Assembly (NCBI RefSeq): GCF_035046485.1
Contig: NC_085136.1
Location: 322,800,175 to 322,864,174 of the forward strand
DNA: 64,000 bases
Reading direction: 5' to 3'
Source of the DNA: Aedes albopictus
Taxonomy: Eukaryota; Arthropoda; Insecta; Diptera; Culicidae
The translations under genes and the position numbers were made by a program. Positions 19,470-29,960 of the stretch are shown in pieces (positions within the stretch are counted from its first letter, which is position 1; each line of letters starts with the position of its first letter). Under the pieces are notes generated by a model that worked only from the letters and a program-made list of their open reading frames with translations, was not told where the DNA came from and made no database searches.

Positions 19470-21286
19470 ATGGCACTGAACTTATACGACTATCGCGCCG
19501 ATGAGTTAGATGAAGATGAAGTTAACTACGAACTTCAGATTCGCGGTTACCCGTACGACAACGCGTTTGACAGAAAACGTCGCGATTTACGCACTTTGTT
19601 AAATGAAGATCGGAAAAATCCCAGGCTCTACACGGTTACGATTCCTTTGGAACAAGATTTGTTGTTGTTTACATCAAAAATTACCAACATACATCAAGAA
19701 CTTCAACAACGCGTAACATCACGTTCTAGGTCGAGACTAATAAGTCTTCGAAATCGAATTTTAAGAGCACCATCGGCAAATGCTAATTTAAAACAAAAGC
19801 TTATTACTGACATTGACTCTCTACTAAATAACTATTTCGACATGGAAAATAACCAAGCTACCATGCCTTCGCATCAGCGATTGGCCCAAAATACTTCGGT
19901 GGAAAGGGAGACAGCTCAAAGGGAATTGAATCCTCAAGCAACTTCCTATTTTCCACCAACTTCTGTGACAGCAAGTATTCAGAGAACAAGCTTAACTCCA
20001 AACGCGTCATTTTCAGTTCCAATTGTAACTTCTTCGCCAAGTTTTCAAGGCCTAAGGCCGCTAGGCGACATCAATCTTCAAGATCAAGCTGCAGCTTTGC
20101 CGAATCCGACAAATGCAACACCGCAAAATAGTCTTCCAACAAACGCTCCTCCACCACAGAGACAGGGACAATCCGTTAACCCCTTTACTGAAGAGCTCAA
20201 ACAGTTCATTAAGGACTCGATCAAAGAAGCGGTAAGAGTTTATGTAGATGAATGGGCACAATTCTCAACCCCATTGGGACATAATAATGTCGATAATCCC
20301 GCTACGCACAGTATCGGAATTAACACTTCCAGGCAGAATACAGCTACGCCACTTCAAGACAACCAACCTGACTTCGCGAATTTAAATAATTCACAGAATC
20401 AGAGCGCGTGTCCTAACCCAAACCCAGGATATTACAATCACTTAAGAACAAAGATTGAAAAATGGCAAATTTATTTTAGCGGCGAACCAGGACCAAAATC
20501 ACTATCGGTTTCCGAGTTTATTCGCCAAGTAACCATTCTGGCGAGGGCCAATAGGGTCAGTGACGATGAATTGCTTCAGCAAGCTTATGTGTTCTTCACA
20601 GGCGCATTATTTGCACAGTGCATTATTTGAACATGGCGTTTGAAAACCCAAACAAAGATAAAGCTGTCGAAGACGAAATGCGCGAACGCAAGCAACGGCC
20701 AAATGAAAGGTTCAGCGCTTATCTCGCAGATATGGAGAGGCTGTCTCAGAGTCTTTCGTATCGAATGAACCCGCAACAAAAGCTCAAAATTATCTTTGAC
20801 AACACTAAGATTTCGTACAGAAGACGGTTGGCACTGTTTCCCATCACTTCTATTAATTCCTTAGCGGAATACTGTTATCAGTTTGATGCACTGGAACCAA
20901 ACTTGATTACCGCAGGACACACAAAGCAGTATGCTCAAGCAGTTCATCAAATTGATCTTGACGAATTCGAGGACCTTAGCTTAGAGGAATCGAACGTCGA
21001 AGAAGTTAACGCGATCAGTAAGCGTCAGCAAAATCGTACAAATACCTTCAGAAGAGAGCCAAAGCTTGAAAACTCTGGTAACTCCTCATCAAGTAATCAA
21101 ACTAATTCAAACACAGACGATATTAGTCACGTCTGTTGGAACTGCCGAAAAACTGGCCATTTAGCTAGGTATTGTCAGCAACCCAAAGGCATCTATTGCT
21201 ATGCCTGCGGCGAGCCAAATGTGGATAAGAAATCGTGTCCTAATCAACATGAACAATCGCTGCAAAACCAAAAAAACGAAGAATAG
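19470..21286 (+). pseudogene. gag of the long-LTR gypsy element, broken by an indel
   Basis: The first frame runs from ATG 19,470 to a stop at 20,630 (386 codons). The second, shifted -1 relative to the first, is open from about 20,570 to 21,286. The N-terminal part has a Pro/Asn/Gln/Thr-rich linker, then a capsid-like part starting near KIEKWQIYFSGEPG and ending FFTGAL. The second frame resumes in capsid at AFENPNKDKAVEDEMRERKQ and ends with CWNCRKTGHLARYC (CX2CX4HX4C) and a second CX2C..C cluster. Gypsy Gag proteins normally have a continuous Trp-containing stretch between those parts, and here it is missing. A GCATTATTTG direct repeat (20,604-20,613 and 20,620-20,629) marks the junction. 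I infer a deletion with microhomology that disables Gag in this copy. Confidence 0.75.
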
Positions 21287-24200
21287 AAGGCGTTGAAAGG
21301 GATTCAACACCTTCCACAAGTTCAAACGAAAATATCCCTAATTTCAACTATTTCAGTCAGGTGTTCACGCTCAATATAAACCTAGTCACCTGTCCTCATA
21401 TAAAGGTTGAAATCCTTGGTACCGAAATAAAAGGTTTGTTAGATTCCGGGGCAAGTATTTCAGTTATTAGTTCCCTTGATTTGATAAGACGTTGGGATTT
21501 AAAATTGCAGGAAATTTCACTAAAAGTACAAACTGCGAATGGCGAAAAACTTAGGTGTCTAGGGTTTGTTTACTTACCAGTCACCTTCAACAGCATGACC
21601 AAAGTTATTCCAACCGTCGTCATTCCAGAGATTTCTAAGGACCTCATATGCGGCTACGACTTTTGGCAAGCATTCGATATCCGTCCTACGAGCAATGGAA
21701 CCGATATCACACTGATGTGCTCGAATCGGCCTATTGAGAATGTTAGCAAGGACGAAGTCCATTCGATTTCCTTGGATCCTTTAGTTTTTTGCATATCGGT
21801 TGATAGCAGGGCACCGGAGGTCAGGCCAAGTCAAGATGTAGATGACAGTCTAGACATTCCAACTCTCGAAGATCCTACCGATGAATCCATAACCGCAGCA
21901 AAAATTGACACCGAGCATGAACTAAAACCAGAAGAGAAAGAAATTTTGGTAGATGTCATCAATACATTCCCAAGGTCTTATGAGGGTAAAATCGGAAGGA
22001 CTAGTCTGTTGCAACATACAATTGAACTGCTACCAGATGCAAAGCCAAAAAAGATACCGTCCTATAAATATTCTCCAACGGTAGAAAAGGAGGTCGACAA
22101 AGAAATCAATAGACTTCTAGAATTAGATGCTATTGAAGAATGTGCGAGCGAATTCATTAATCCGTTACTGCCCGTGAAAAAGCCTAACGGAAACTGGAGG
22201 CTATGCTTAGACGCAAGAAGACTAAATCAAATGACGAGAAGGGATGAGTACCCCTTCCCTAACATGATCAATATTCTTGAACGACTCGAGCAGTCGAAAT
22301 ATTTTTCAATTATCGACCTGAAGGATGCGTACCATCAAGTCGTCCTGGATCCGAAATGCCGCGACTACACTGCCTTTCGGACCAGAAAAGGCCTCTTCCG
22401 ATACAAAACCATGCCTTTTGGGCTTCTCAATAGTGGAGCCACACTTTGTAGGTTGATGAATAGAGTGTTAAGATTTGATCTTCAACCACAAATATTTGTA
22501 TATCTAGATGACATAATTGTGACATCGAACACACTCGAAGAGCACTTTAGATTGTTGTCGATTGTAGCTCAGAGACTTCGAGAAGCAAATCTTACGATTA
22601 GCATAGAAAAGTCCAAATTTTGCCAAAAGTCTGTCCGTTACCTAGACTACATTTTGAGTGAGAAAGGCATCTCGGTTGACAGTGCAAAGATAAACCCTAT
22701 TCTAAATTACCCTGTTCCAAAATCGGTAAAGGATGTCCGTAGAATCCTCGGTCTCGCAGGGTTCTATCAAAGGTTCATAGAAAATTACAGTAGAATCGTG
22801 TCCCCCATATCCGACCTTCTGAAAAAGAATAAGGGCAAATTTCTATGGACAGAGGCAGCTGACAAAGCATTACTTGAGCTAAAATCGGCTTTAACGTCGC
22901 CTCCCATCTTATGCAATCCCGATTTCGCATTACCATTCGCCATAGAAACCGACAGCTCGGACTTAGCCGTAGGAGCTGTCCTCACACAGCAGATCGACGG
23001 CGAAAGACGATGTATAGCATATTTCTCTAAAATGCTGTCATCAACGCAAAGAAAGTATAGCGCCACAGAGCGCGAATGTCTCGCGATGCTAATGGCAATT
23101 GATAACTTTAGGCATTTTGTCGAAGGTACCAAATTTACTATTATGACTGACGCTATGAGCCTTACATTCTTAAAGTCAATGTCGATAGAAAGCCGTAGTC
23201 CACGTCTCGCGCGATGGGCAATGAAAATACAAGGTTTCGATATAGAATTTAAATACAAGAAAGGCAAAGAAAACATCAGTGCCGATGCACTTTCACGGTC
23301 AATAAACAACATTTCCGCCTCGTTACCTGACGTACCTTACACAGAACTTGTAGAAATGATACAGAAGTTCCCTGAAAAGTACCAGGATTTTAAGGTCAAC
23401 GACAACAAAATATACAAATTCATAACAAATGCAGCTAAACCTGACGATCCTACATTTCGTTGGAAATATCTCCCTCTGGGCTCAGAAAGAGCCGGAATTA
23501 TAGAGAAAATTCATAACGCTGCTCACCTTGGGTATGAAAAAACGTATCACGCAGTTGCGGAACGTTTTTACTGGCCGAGAATGAGCGGAGATATTCTTAG
23601 ATTCTGCAAGGCATGTTTGACATGCAAGAAGTCAAAAACAGATAATGTAAACCCTAACCCTCCAGGAGGTAAACCAAAAATGTGTAATCGGCCATGGGAA
23701 ATGGTTTCCGTAGATTTTCTAGGGCCTTACACACGTTCAAAGTCCGGAAATTCATGGGCGTTAGTTGTCACCGACGTTTTTTCTAAATTCACGCTGATAC
23801 AAGTAATGCGGCAAGCAAAAACTCCAGCCCTGATCACTTTCCTGGAAAACAATGTTTTCCTCCTCTTTGGAGTCCCGGCTGTCCTTATTTCGGACAATGG
23901 ACCACAATTTAGGGCCAAGGAGTTCCAAAAATTCTTAACGAGATACAACGTGCAACACTGGAATCTCGCAGCATATCATCCCGCGCCTAATCCCACTGAA
24001 AGAGCAAATCGCGTAATTACAACAGCGATTCGTGCGTCATTGGAAAATAAAAGTCAAAAAGACTGGGATAAGGGCATACAATACATTGCGTGTGCTTTAC
24101 GCAACAGTGTACATAACTCCACAGGTTACACTCCGTACTTTGTGAACTTTGGCAAAAACATGATTAGTTCAGGTGATGAATACGTCAAGTTACGTGCCAC

Positions 24201-24555
24201 TAATGCAAATTTAGATCTATTTGAACCGCCAACGTTGTCAGACGAAATGAAACATTTGTATGAAGCTGTCAGAATTAATCTGCGAAAAGCCTACGACAGG
24301 TATACCACGAACTACAATTTGCGTTCGCGGCGTGAAATTTCATTTGAGGAGGGCGAAAAAGTCCTTAAGAGAAACTTTTTCCTCTCTGACAAATCTAAAG
24401 ACTTCACAGCTAAACTGGCTCCACGGTACAGTGAAGCTCAGATAAACAAAAAGGTGGGTACAAATTGCTATGAGTTAAAAGACTCATCAACAAACAAAAT
24501 ATTAGGAGTTTTCCACACATCCAAACTGAAGAAAGTAGCAGAAGGCAAAAAGTAA
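21253..24555 (+). CDS. pol polyprotein of the long-LTR gypsy element
   Basis: The frame is open from 21,253, overlapping the gag end, and is expected to be made as a Gag-Pol fusion by -1 frameshift, so it needs no ATG. Order: aspartic protease LLDSGASISVI (about 21,440); reverse transcriptase with LCLDARRLNQ, FSIIDLKDAYHQV, MPFGLLNSGATLC and catalytic VYLDDIIV (about 22,500); RNase H with IETDSSDLAVGAVL and TERECLAMLMAI; integrase with the HHCC finger (HLGYEKTYH..CKACLTC) and the catalytic triad in VSVDFLGPY, SDNGPQF and PTERANR (about 23,705, 23,890, 24,000). It ends shortly after an LKKVAEGKK tail. About 1,100 codons with no stop. All catalytic residues appear present, so pol looks functional although gag is broken. 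One oddity is LNSGATLC, where most relatives have SNAPATFQ. Confidence 0.93.
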   Translation, partial: TIAAKPKKRRIEGVERDSTPSTSSNENIPNFNYFSQVFTLNINLVTCPHIKVEILGTEIKGLLDSGASISVISSLDLIRRWDLKLQEISLKVQTANGEKLRCLGFVYLPVTFNSMTKVIPTVVIPEISKDLICGYDFWQAFDIRPTSNGTDITLMCSNRPIENVSKDEVHSISLDPLVFCISVDSRAPEVRPSQDVDDSLDIPTLEDPTDESITAAKIDTEHELKPEEKEILVDVINTFPRSYEGKIGRTSLLQHTIELLPDAKPKKIPSYKYSPTVEKEVDKEINRLLELDAIEECASEFINPLLPVKKPNGNWRLCLDARRLNQMTRRDEYPFPNMINILERLEQSKYFSIIDLKDAYHQVVLDPKCRDYTAFRTRKGLFRYKTMPFGLLNSGATLCRLMNRVLRFDLQPQIFVYLDDIIVTSNTLEEHFRLLSIVAQRLREANLTISIEKSKFCQKSVRYLDYILSEKGISVDSAKINPILNYPVPKSVKDVRRILGLAGFYQRFIENYSRIVSPISDLLKKNKGKFLWTEAADKALLELKSALTSPPILCNPDFALPFAIETDSSDLAVGAVLTQQIDGERRCIAYFSKMLSSTQRKYSATERECLAMLMAIDNFRHFVEGTKFTIMTDAMSLTFLKSMSIESRSPRLARWAMKIQGFDIEFKYKKGKENISADALSRSINNISASLPDVPYTELVEMIQKFPEKYQDFKVNDNKIYKFITNAAKPDDPTFRWKYLPLGSERAGIIEKIHNAAHLGYEKTYHAVAERFYWPRMSGDILRFCKACLTCKKSKTDNVNPNPPGGKPKMCNRPWEMVSVDFLGPYTRSKSGNSWALVVTDVFSKFTLIQVMRQAKTPALITFLENNVFLLFGVPAVLISDNGPQFRAKEFQKFLTRYNVQHWNLAAYHPAPNPTERANRVITTAIRASLENKSQKDWDKGIQYIACALRNSVHNSTGYTPYFVNFGKNMISSGDEYVKLRATNANLDLFEPPTLSDEMKHLYEAVRINLRKAYDRYTTNYNLRSRREISFEEGEKVLKRNFFLSDKSKDFTAKLAPRYSEAQINKKVGTNCYELKDSSTNKILGVFHTSKLKKVAEGKK
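21271..21314 (+). promoter_or_regulatory. -1 ribosomal frameshift signal between gag and pol
   Basis: The slippery heptamer A AAA AAC (21,271-21,277) is in phase with the gag codons (CAA AAA AAC GAA GAA TAG). An 8-base spacer follows, then a stem-loop: GAAGGCGTTGAA (21,286-21,297), loop AGGGA, TTCAACACCTTC (21,303-21,314), 11 of 12 pairs with one C/A mismatch. A -1 slip enters the pol frame, which is open from 21,253. Heptamer, phase, spacing and stem all fit the standard eukaryotic -1 signal. Confidence 0.85.
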
Positions 24556-24801
24556 ACAAATGTCTTCTTACTACCATCTTCAGGGATGTGATTTTTTATA
24601 AAGCTATGTACACACACTGTTAGAAGTCGACTAGAAAAACACAAAATACCTCCTCAGTCAGTCTGCTGCTGCTGAGTCGTAGGGAAAATAAAACACAAAC
24701 ACAATGACATACCTGGGTCTGGCGTAACCGAAATCTTGTTCAGCTATGTGAGCAGCGTAACGCTGCAAACCATCATACATAAACACCTCTCCAGACTATT
24801 C
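24556..24801 (+). other. 3' non-coding part of gypsy element, before nested R1-like insertion
   Basis: No open frame of note. It ends with AGACTATTC, whose last eight bases (24,794-24,801) are the left copy of the TSD of the nested element. Confidence 0.7.
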
Positions 24802-25497
24802 GCTAGGTGGGAGCCTAGGATTTATTCCTAAGCGAACCATATACGCACGTCAGTGTGGATTACCACCTTTGGCACCGGAAGGTGACCGAGCACCGGGAAA
24901 TACGATTTGCTCAAGCGGAGTACGCCTAGGCGTGGGGGGGGACCTGCAGTGGGCTCTGCTGGTCCTCTTCAGAAATCCCACACATCCGGAAGCAAGCTCT
25001 GTACAAGCGACTTGACACCGCTTCCAAAGTGTCACAGCCCAGCTAGGAGTGCCTCGGGCACATCAGGAACGATGCCAGTAAGTTCCTGATTACGGCATAC
25101 TGGTCACGCTTAGTATTTGGTTTGAGATGGTACACGCTTAGGTAACTACGCACTAGTGAGCTGATGGTGACGGCATTCTATCCTCTTAGTAAGGTCGGGT
25201 GACACTGACTTGAAACGGCGGGTAGGCTAATGTCGACGCTGTCTTCCGCCCCATAAAAACCGTGGCATGGCCTTAGAGTACGTTCCCGACCTGTGCCCAG
25301 CTTAGGCAACTAACTGGGTGGAAGTAGGTTCAGTTGAAGTATCCTGATTAGCGCTGATCCGGCTCTGAGCCCAGTCCCCATAAGGGCCTGGGCCAACCCT
25401 CGGGTGGCCTCCCTGCTTGCATAGATAACCACCAGGATCCTTGGCGACTACCTCAGTTACAGCGAGGGATAGCGGCTCTAAGGGGGGCCCAACAGAA

Positions 25498-26964
25498 ATG
25501 AATACTAATCAATTCAAAACAGTGACCGTGAGCGTTGAAGGTGAAGGGGAACTGAACCCGTTTGCGAGTGGTGGCTTGGCGAGATCGCCACCACGAGGGG
25601 CTGGTGCATCCACCAGCGACCCTAAAGCGGGGAGTTCAGGGAAAAGCGGTTCAGTGCCTGAGGAAACCCAGATGACTGGGGCAGACCTCACGCGGGCGCT
25701 GAACCGCAACCGAAGCGGGTTACCAAAGATGGTGGTAGTGGCCGAGCAGCTAGACGAGCTGATCGGCTACGCGAGTGGTCGTCACAACATCAGTAAGGAC
25801 CTGAAGCAGGGCCTTCTGAAGTTGCGAAAATCGCTAGCTCTGGCCAAGAAGGAGTTCGATCTCCTGGCAGAGGAGCGATGTGCTGCCGACGCGAGCAAGG
25901 AGGAACGGTCCACGCAGACGGACAGCTTCCTCTTTGCGGACAAAGCGACGAAGCAGCACGAGACCATGCAGCTCGCCGGGGCAGTAGCGGAGCGGTCAAG
26001 CCGCCCTACGACCCAAGCTGCACGTACGAAGCCTGTCGTTAAGCCACGGCCCAAGCAACGACAGGCAGAGGCAGGAGTAGAACCACAGAGGGAGGTAAAG
26101 GGTGCGGCCAGCGTGAGCAACCAGGCAGCCAAACCGGTTGCGAAACGCGCACGTGGTAAGGCCAATCCCAAGAGGGGTGGTAGCCAACCAGACCAAGGGA
26201 AAGAGAACCCTTGGATCACGGTTGGAAATAGAAAACAGCCGAGAAAAGGGAAAACAGCCCGCAAGCGAGTAAGGAGCGACGCGCTGGTCATCAAAGCCGA
26301 GGCGGACACATACGCCGAGGTGCTGAAGGCCATGCGGGGCGAAAACCGTCTCTCACCGATGGGCGCGGATGTTAAAAGCATCCGACGCACCAGGACCGGA
26401 GAGATGATGGTAGTGCTGAAGAAGGATGCGGCCGAGAAAGGCGCATCCTACAAGGCACTAGCCCAAGAGGTACTCGGAGGAAAAGTACAGGTAAGAGCTC
26501 TAACTGCGGAGGCAACTCTCCAGTGTAAAAACCTGGACGAGATCGCCTGCGCAGAGGAGCTCGCAGCCGTACTTAAGCAGCAGTGCGATGTAGATGTACC
26601 AAGTGCATCGATCCACATGCGAAAGGGTCCGGCTGGTACGCAGATTGCCACGTTCAAGCTCCCCGTAGGGGAGGCGAACAAGGCGGTAACAGTCGGCAGC
26701 GTCAAGTTAGCTTGGTCAGTGTGTCCGCTCAGCATACACGAGCCGCCGCTGGCGTGCTTCAAGTGCTTCGAGCAAGGACATAAGTCCTGGGCTTGCAAAG
26801 GCCCGGACCGGAGCAAACTCTGCAGAAGGTGCGGAGTAGAAGGCCACTTCGCCAGAGAGTGCAACTCGGCACCAAAATGCCTGATTTGCACGGCGAACAA
26901 GGGCCACATGACGGGCGGGCCTAAATGCCCAGCCACGCGAGGAGGTCGAAGTGTTAAGCGATAA
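25498..26964 (+). CDS. R1-like element 2, ORF1 (Gag-like protein)
   Basis: 488 codons from the first ATG, with an in-frame TTG further upstream not preferred. It is basic and low-complexity in the first half (KPRPKQRQAE, RGKANPKRGG), then has a conserved middle region beginning near RVRSDALVIKAEADTYAEVL that mirrors element 1. Cysteine clusters at the C-terminus are CFKCFEQGHKSWAC (about residue 419), CRRCGVEGHFAREC and a third, shorter CxxC...H...C cluster. ORF1 stop and ORF2 start share one base in the pentamer TAATG (26,962-26,966), the usual arrangement for termination-reinitiation. Expected role: binds element RNA. Confidence 0.9.
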   Translation: MNTNQFKTVTVSVEGEGELNPFASGGLARSPPRGAGASTSDPKAGSSGKSGSVPEETQMTGADLTRALNRNRSGLPKMVVVAEQLDELIGYASGRHNISKDLKQGLLKLRKSLALAKKEFDLLAEERCAADASKEERSTQTDSFLFADKATKQHETMQLAGAVAERSSRPTTQAARTKPVVKPRPKQRQAEAGVEPQREVKGAASVSNQAAKPVAKRARGKANPKRGGSQPDQGKENPWITVGNRKQPRKGKTARKRVRSDALVIKAEADTYAEVLKAMRGENRLSPMGADVKSIRRTRTGEMMVVLKKDAAEKGASYKALAQEVLGGKVQVRALTAEATLQCKNLDEIACAEELAAVLKQQCDVDVPSASIHMRKGPAGTQIATFKLPVGEANKAVTVGSVKLAWSVCPLSIHEPPLACFKCFEQGHKSWACKGPDRSKLCRRCGVEGHFARECNSAPKCLICTANKGHMTGGPKCPATRGGRSVKR

Positions 26965-29960
26965 TGCAGGTTACACAGCTAAACCTGAATCACTGTGAAG
27001 CTGCGCAGCAGCTGATGTGGCAGTCAGTCTCGGAGTCTAGTACAGACATCGCCCTGCTAGCTGACCCCTACTGCATCCCACCCGACAACGGGAACTGGGT
27101 AGCGGATAAGGCTAAGCTAGCAGCGATCTGTACAACCGGTCGTTTCCCGATCCAGGAAGTAATTTCTAGGTCGCACGAGGGCTTCGCAATAGCGAAGATA
27201 AATGGGGTGTATTACTGCAGTTGTTATGCCCCACCCAGGTGGCCGATAGACCAGTTCTCAGCAATGCTGGATGCGTTAACAAACGCGCTAGTAGGGTTGA
27301 GTCCCTTGGTCATCGGCGGAGACTTCAACGCCTGGGCGATTGAGTGGGGTAGCCGATCGACTAACGCGAGAGGCTGGACACTACTCGAAGCCATGGCTAG
27401 ACTGAATGTAGAGGTCGCGAACGTAGGTGAAAAAACGACCTACAGTAGGAACGGTCGAGAGTCCATCATTGACGTGACCTTCTGGAGCCCGGGTTTAAAC
27501 CCTAGCTCAGATTGGAGGGTCGATGATGGGTACACGCACAGTGACCATCTAGCGGTACGCTATAGGGTGGAACATGGTGGTAGGAGGACGCAGCCGAAGG
27601 TCATAGACAACCATCGAGGATGGCTGACTTCGCGCTTCGATAAGGCGTCATTCGTCGAAAGGTTGCGTATGGAGCCTAACATCGACGATCTGTCCAGTGA
27701 TGATCTAGTCGGATCTCTAAGCCGTGCATGCGATGCCGCGATGCCTAGACGCGCGCTACCCAGGAATGGACGAAAACCGGTATACTGGTGGTGTCCTGAA
27801 ATCGCAGAGCTCAGAGCGTCCTGCCTAAGAGCGAGGAGGAGGATGCAAAGAGCTCGTACCGATGAGGGTAGAGCGGAAAGAGGCGAGGTCTATAGGGCGG
27901 CTAAACTGGCACTGAGCAAAGAGATTAAGGCACGAAAACGAGCGTGTTTCGAAAATCTCTGCCAGGCAGCCAACACGACACCTTGGGGCGATGCCTACAG
28001 GGTAGTCATGGCCAAAACGAAAGGGGCGTCTGCGCCCCCGGAACGTTCACCCGTGATGCTACAGAGGATCGTGGAAACGCTGTTTCCACGCCACGATACA
28101 AGACCATGGGCTGCCATCCCCCCTGGCCGAATAGACCAGGGGGAGGTAGCCCCAGTGACGAACGATGAGCTCATCGTAATTGCGAAGTCGCTCAAGTTGA
28201 ACAAGGCTCCGGGTCCGGACGGTATCCCAACGGTAGCCATCAAGTCGGCCATCGAGGCATGCCCTGATATGTTCAGAATGGCTATGCAGATGTGCCTGGA
28301 TAGAGGCGAATTTCCGGAGAGGTGGAAAAGGCAAAGATTGGTTCTGTTGCCAAAGCACGGGAAGCCACCCGGCGACCCGTCGGCACACAGACCTATCTGC
28401 CTACTAGACACCTCCGGGAAACTGTTGGAACGAATCATCCTGTCGAGGCTACTGGTCTACACCGAGAAACCAGATGACTCTGGGCTCTCGGATAACCAGT
28501 TTGGCTTCCGTAAGGGTCGATCGACGGTGGACGCTATTAAGGCCGTAACTAAAGCGGCCGAGATAGCGTTCCAGAATAACCGTAGAGGAATTCGTTACTG
28601 CGCGGTAGTCACGTTGGATGTGAAGAATGCTTTCAATAGCGTCAGTTGGGCGGCTATTGAATGTGCCATTCAACACCTAGGTGTCCCGAATAGTTTACGC
28701 CGGATACTGGAGAGTTATTTCCAGAACAGGGTGCTACTCTATGACACAGATGAGGGCGAAAAGAGGTACAACATCACCGCGGGAGTACCACAAGGGTCAA
28801 TCCTGGGCCCGGTACTATGGAACGCGGCGTACGATGGTGTATTGAGGCTCACACTTCCACCGGGCGTAAAGCTGGTCGGCTTCGCGGATGACATTACCCT
28901 CACGGTATGCGGCGAGTCGATAGAGGAAGTGGAACTGACAGCGGAGCATGCAATTGGCGTAATAGAGGACTGGATGAGGTCACGTCAGCTGGCACTCGCA
29001 CACCACAAGACGGAAGTGGTGTTGGTGAACAACCGTCAGTCGGAACAACAGGCGGTGGTCACCACAGGCGGGTGTGAGATCAACTCCAAGCGCTCACTGA
29101 GGCAACTCGGAGTCATGATCGATGATAAGCTGAACTTTAGTAGTCACGTGGAATATGCTTGCAAGAGGGCGAGCATGGCGATTGCGGCATTATCGAAGAT
29201 AATGTCAAATAGCTCGGCAATTGTCTCGAGTAAGCGTAGACTTCTCGCGACAGTAGCGGTCTCCATACTACGGTATGGTGCCGCTGCATGGTCGAGCGCG
29301 CTAGTGGCCAAGCGAAACGTAGAGAGGCTCGAAAGTACACACAGGTTGATGGCCCTTAGGGTCATCAGCGCATACCGTACGGTGTCAAAGGACGCGGTAT
29401 GCGTGCTGGCGGGTATGATGCCCATAGCACTTGTGGTGTCAGAGGATGAGGAGTGCTTTGCGAGTCGAGGCACAAGAGGCGCGAGACGGATTGCCAGAAC
29501 ATCGTCGATGTTGAAATGGCAGAGAGATTGGACAAACTCCAACAAGGGTAGATGGACACACAGGCTCATACCGAGCGTGTCCAAGTGGACGAGCAGGCCC
29601 CATGGCGAGGTGAACTTTCACTTGACACAATTTCTGTCAGGCCATGGGTGCTTTAGGTGGTATCTGCACAGATTCGGACACGCTGGTTCTCCTTCATGTC
29701 CGGAGTGTGCAGATTGCGACGAGACCGCGGAGCATGTGCTCTTTGAATGCCCACGCTTCGTGGAGCAAAGGTCGAGTATGCAGGAGATATGCGGTAGAGA
29801 CATCACTCCCGACAACATTGTTGAAAGGATGTGTACGGGGGAGGACAAGTGGGATGCCGTTTCTTCCTCGGTATCTCGAATCGTCCTTGAACTACAGAGA
29901 AAATGGCGAGCCGAACAACAGCTAGTTGAGTTGGCTCCCCCTCCCCATCCAGGAGCTTGA
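26964..29960 (+). CDS. R1-like element 2, ORF2 (endonuclease-reverse transcriptase)
   Basis: 998 codons starting at the ATG within TAATG. Endonuclease at residues about 1-220: QLNLNHCEAAQQLM, ADPYCIP, GGDFNAWAIEWGS near 118 and SDHLAVRY near 193. Reverse transcriptase: KAPGPDGIPT, GFRKGRSTVDAI, GVPQGSILGPVLWN and catalytic GFADDITL (about 639). C-terminus: HLTQFLSGHGCFRWYLHRFGH and CPECADCDETAEHVLFECP (about 912-929), a CCHC-type zinc cluster. No RNase H. All motifs needed for target-primed reverse transcription are present and no frame damage is seen, so this is the best candidate in the window for a currently active non-LTR element. Confidence 0.93.
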   Translation: MQVTQLNLNHCEAAQQLMWQSVSESSTDIALLADPYCIPPDNGNWVADKAKLAAICTTGRFPIQEVISRSHEGFAIAKINGVYYCSCYAPPRWPIDQFSAMLDALTNALVGLSPLVIGGDFNAWAIEWGSRSTNARGWTLLEAMARLNVEVANVGEKTTYSRNGRESIIDVTFWSPGLNPSSDWRVDDGYTHSDHLAVRYRVEHGGRRTQPKVIDNHRGWLTSRFDKASFVERLRMEPNIDDLSSDDLVGSLSRACDAAMPRRALPRNGRKPVYWWCPEIAELRASCLRARRRMQRARTDEGRAERGEVYRAAKLALSKEIKARKRACFENLCQAANTTPWGDAYRVVMAKTKGASAPPERSPVMLQRIVETLFPRHDTRPWAAIPPGRIDQGEVAPVTNDELIVIAKSLKLNKAPGPDGIPTVAIKSAIEACPDMFRMAMQMCLDRGEFPERWKRQRLVLLPKHGKPPGDPSAHRPICLLDTSGKLLERIILSRLLVYTEKPDDSGLSDNQFGFRKGRSTVDAIKAVTKAAEIAFQNNRRGIRYCAVVTLDVKNAFNSVSWAAIECAIQHLGVPNSLRRILESYFQNRVLLYDTDEGEKRYNITAGVPQGSILGPVLWNAAYDGVLRLTLPPGVKLVGFADDITLTVCGESIEEVELTAEHAIGVIEDWMRSRQLALAHHKTEVVLVNNRQSEQQAVVTTGGCEINSKRSLRQLGVMIDDKLNFSSHVEYACKRASMAIAALSKIMSNSSAIVSSKRRLLATVAVSILRYGAAAWSSALVAKRNVERLESTHRLMALRVISAYRTVSKDAVCVLAGMMPIALVVSEDEECFASRGTRGARRIARTSSMLKWQRDWTNSNKGRWTHRLIPSVSKWTSRPHGEVNFHLTQFLSGHGCFRWYLHRFGHAGSPSCPECADCDETAEHVLFECPRFVEQRSSMQEICGRDITPDNIVERMCTGEDKWDAVSSSVSRIVLELQRKWRAEQQLVELAPPPHPGA

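Noticed and set aside
20604..20629. A simple 16-bp duplication as the cause of the gag frame change
   Set aside because: Removing 16 bases would move the first frame into the wrong register (+1 instead of the observed -1), and capsid residues would still be missing, so a larger deletion is more likely.
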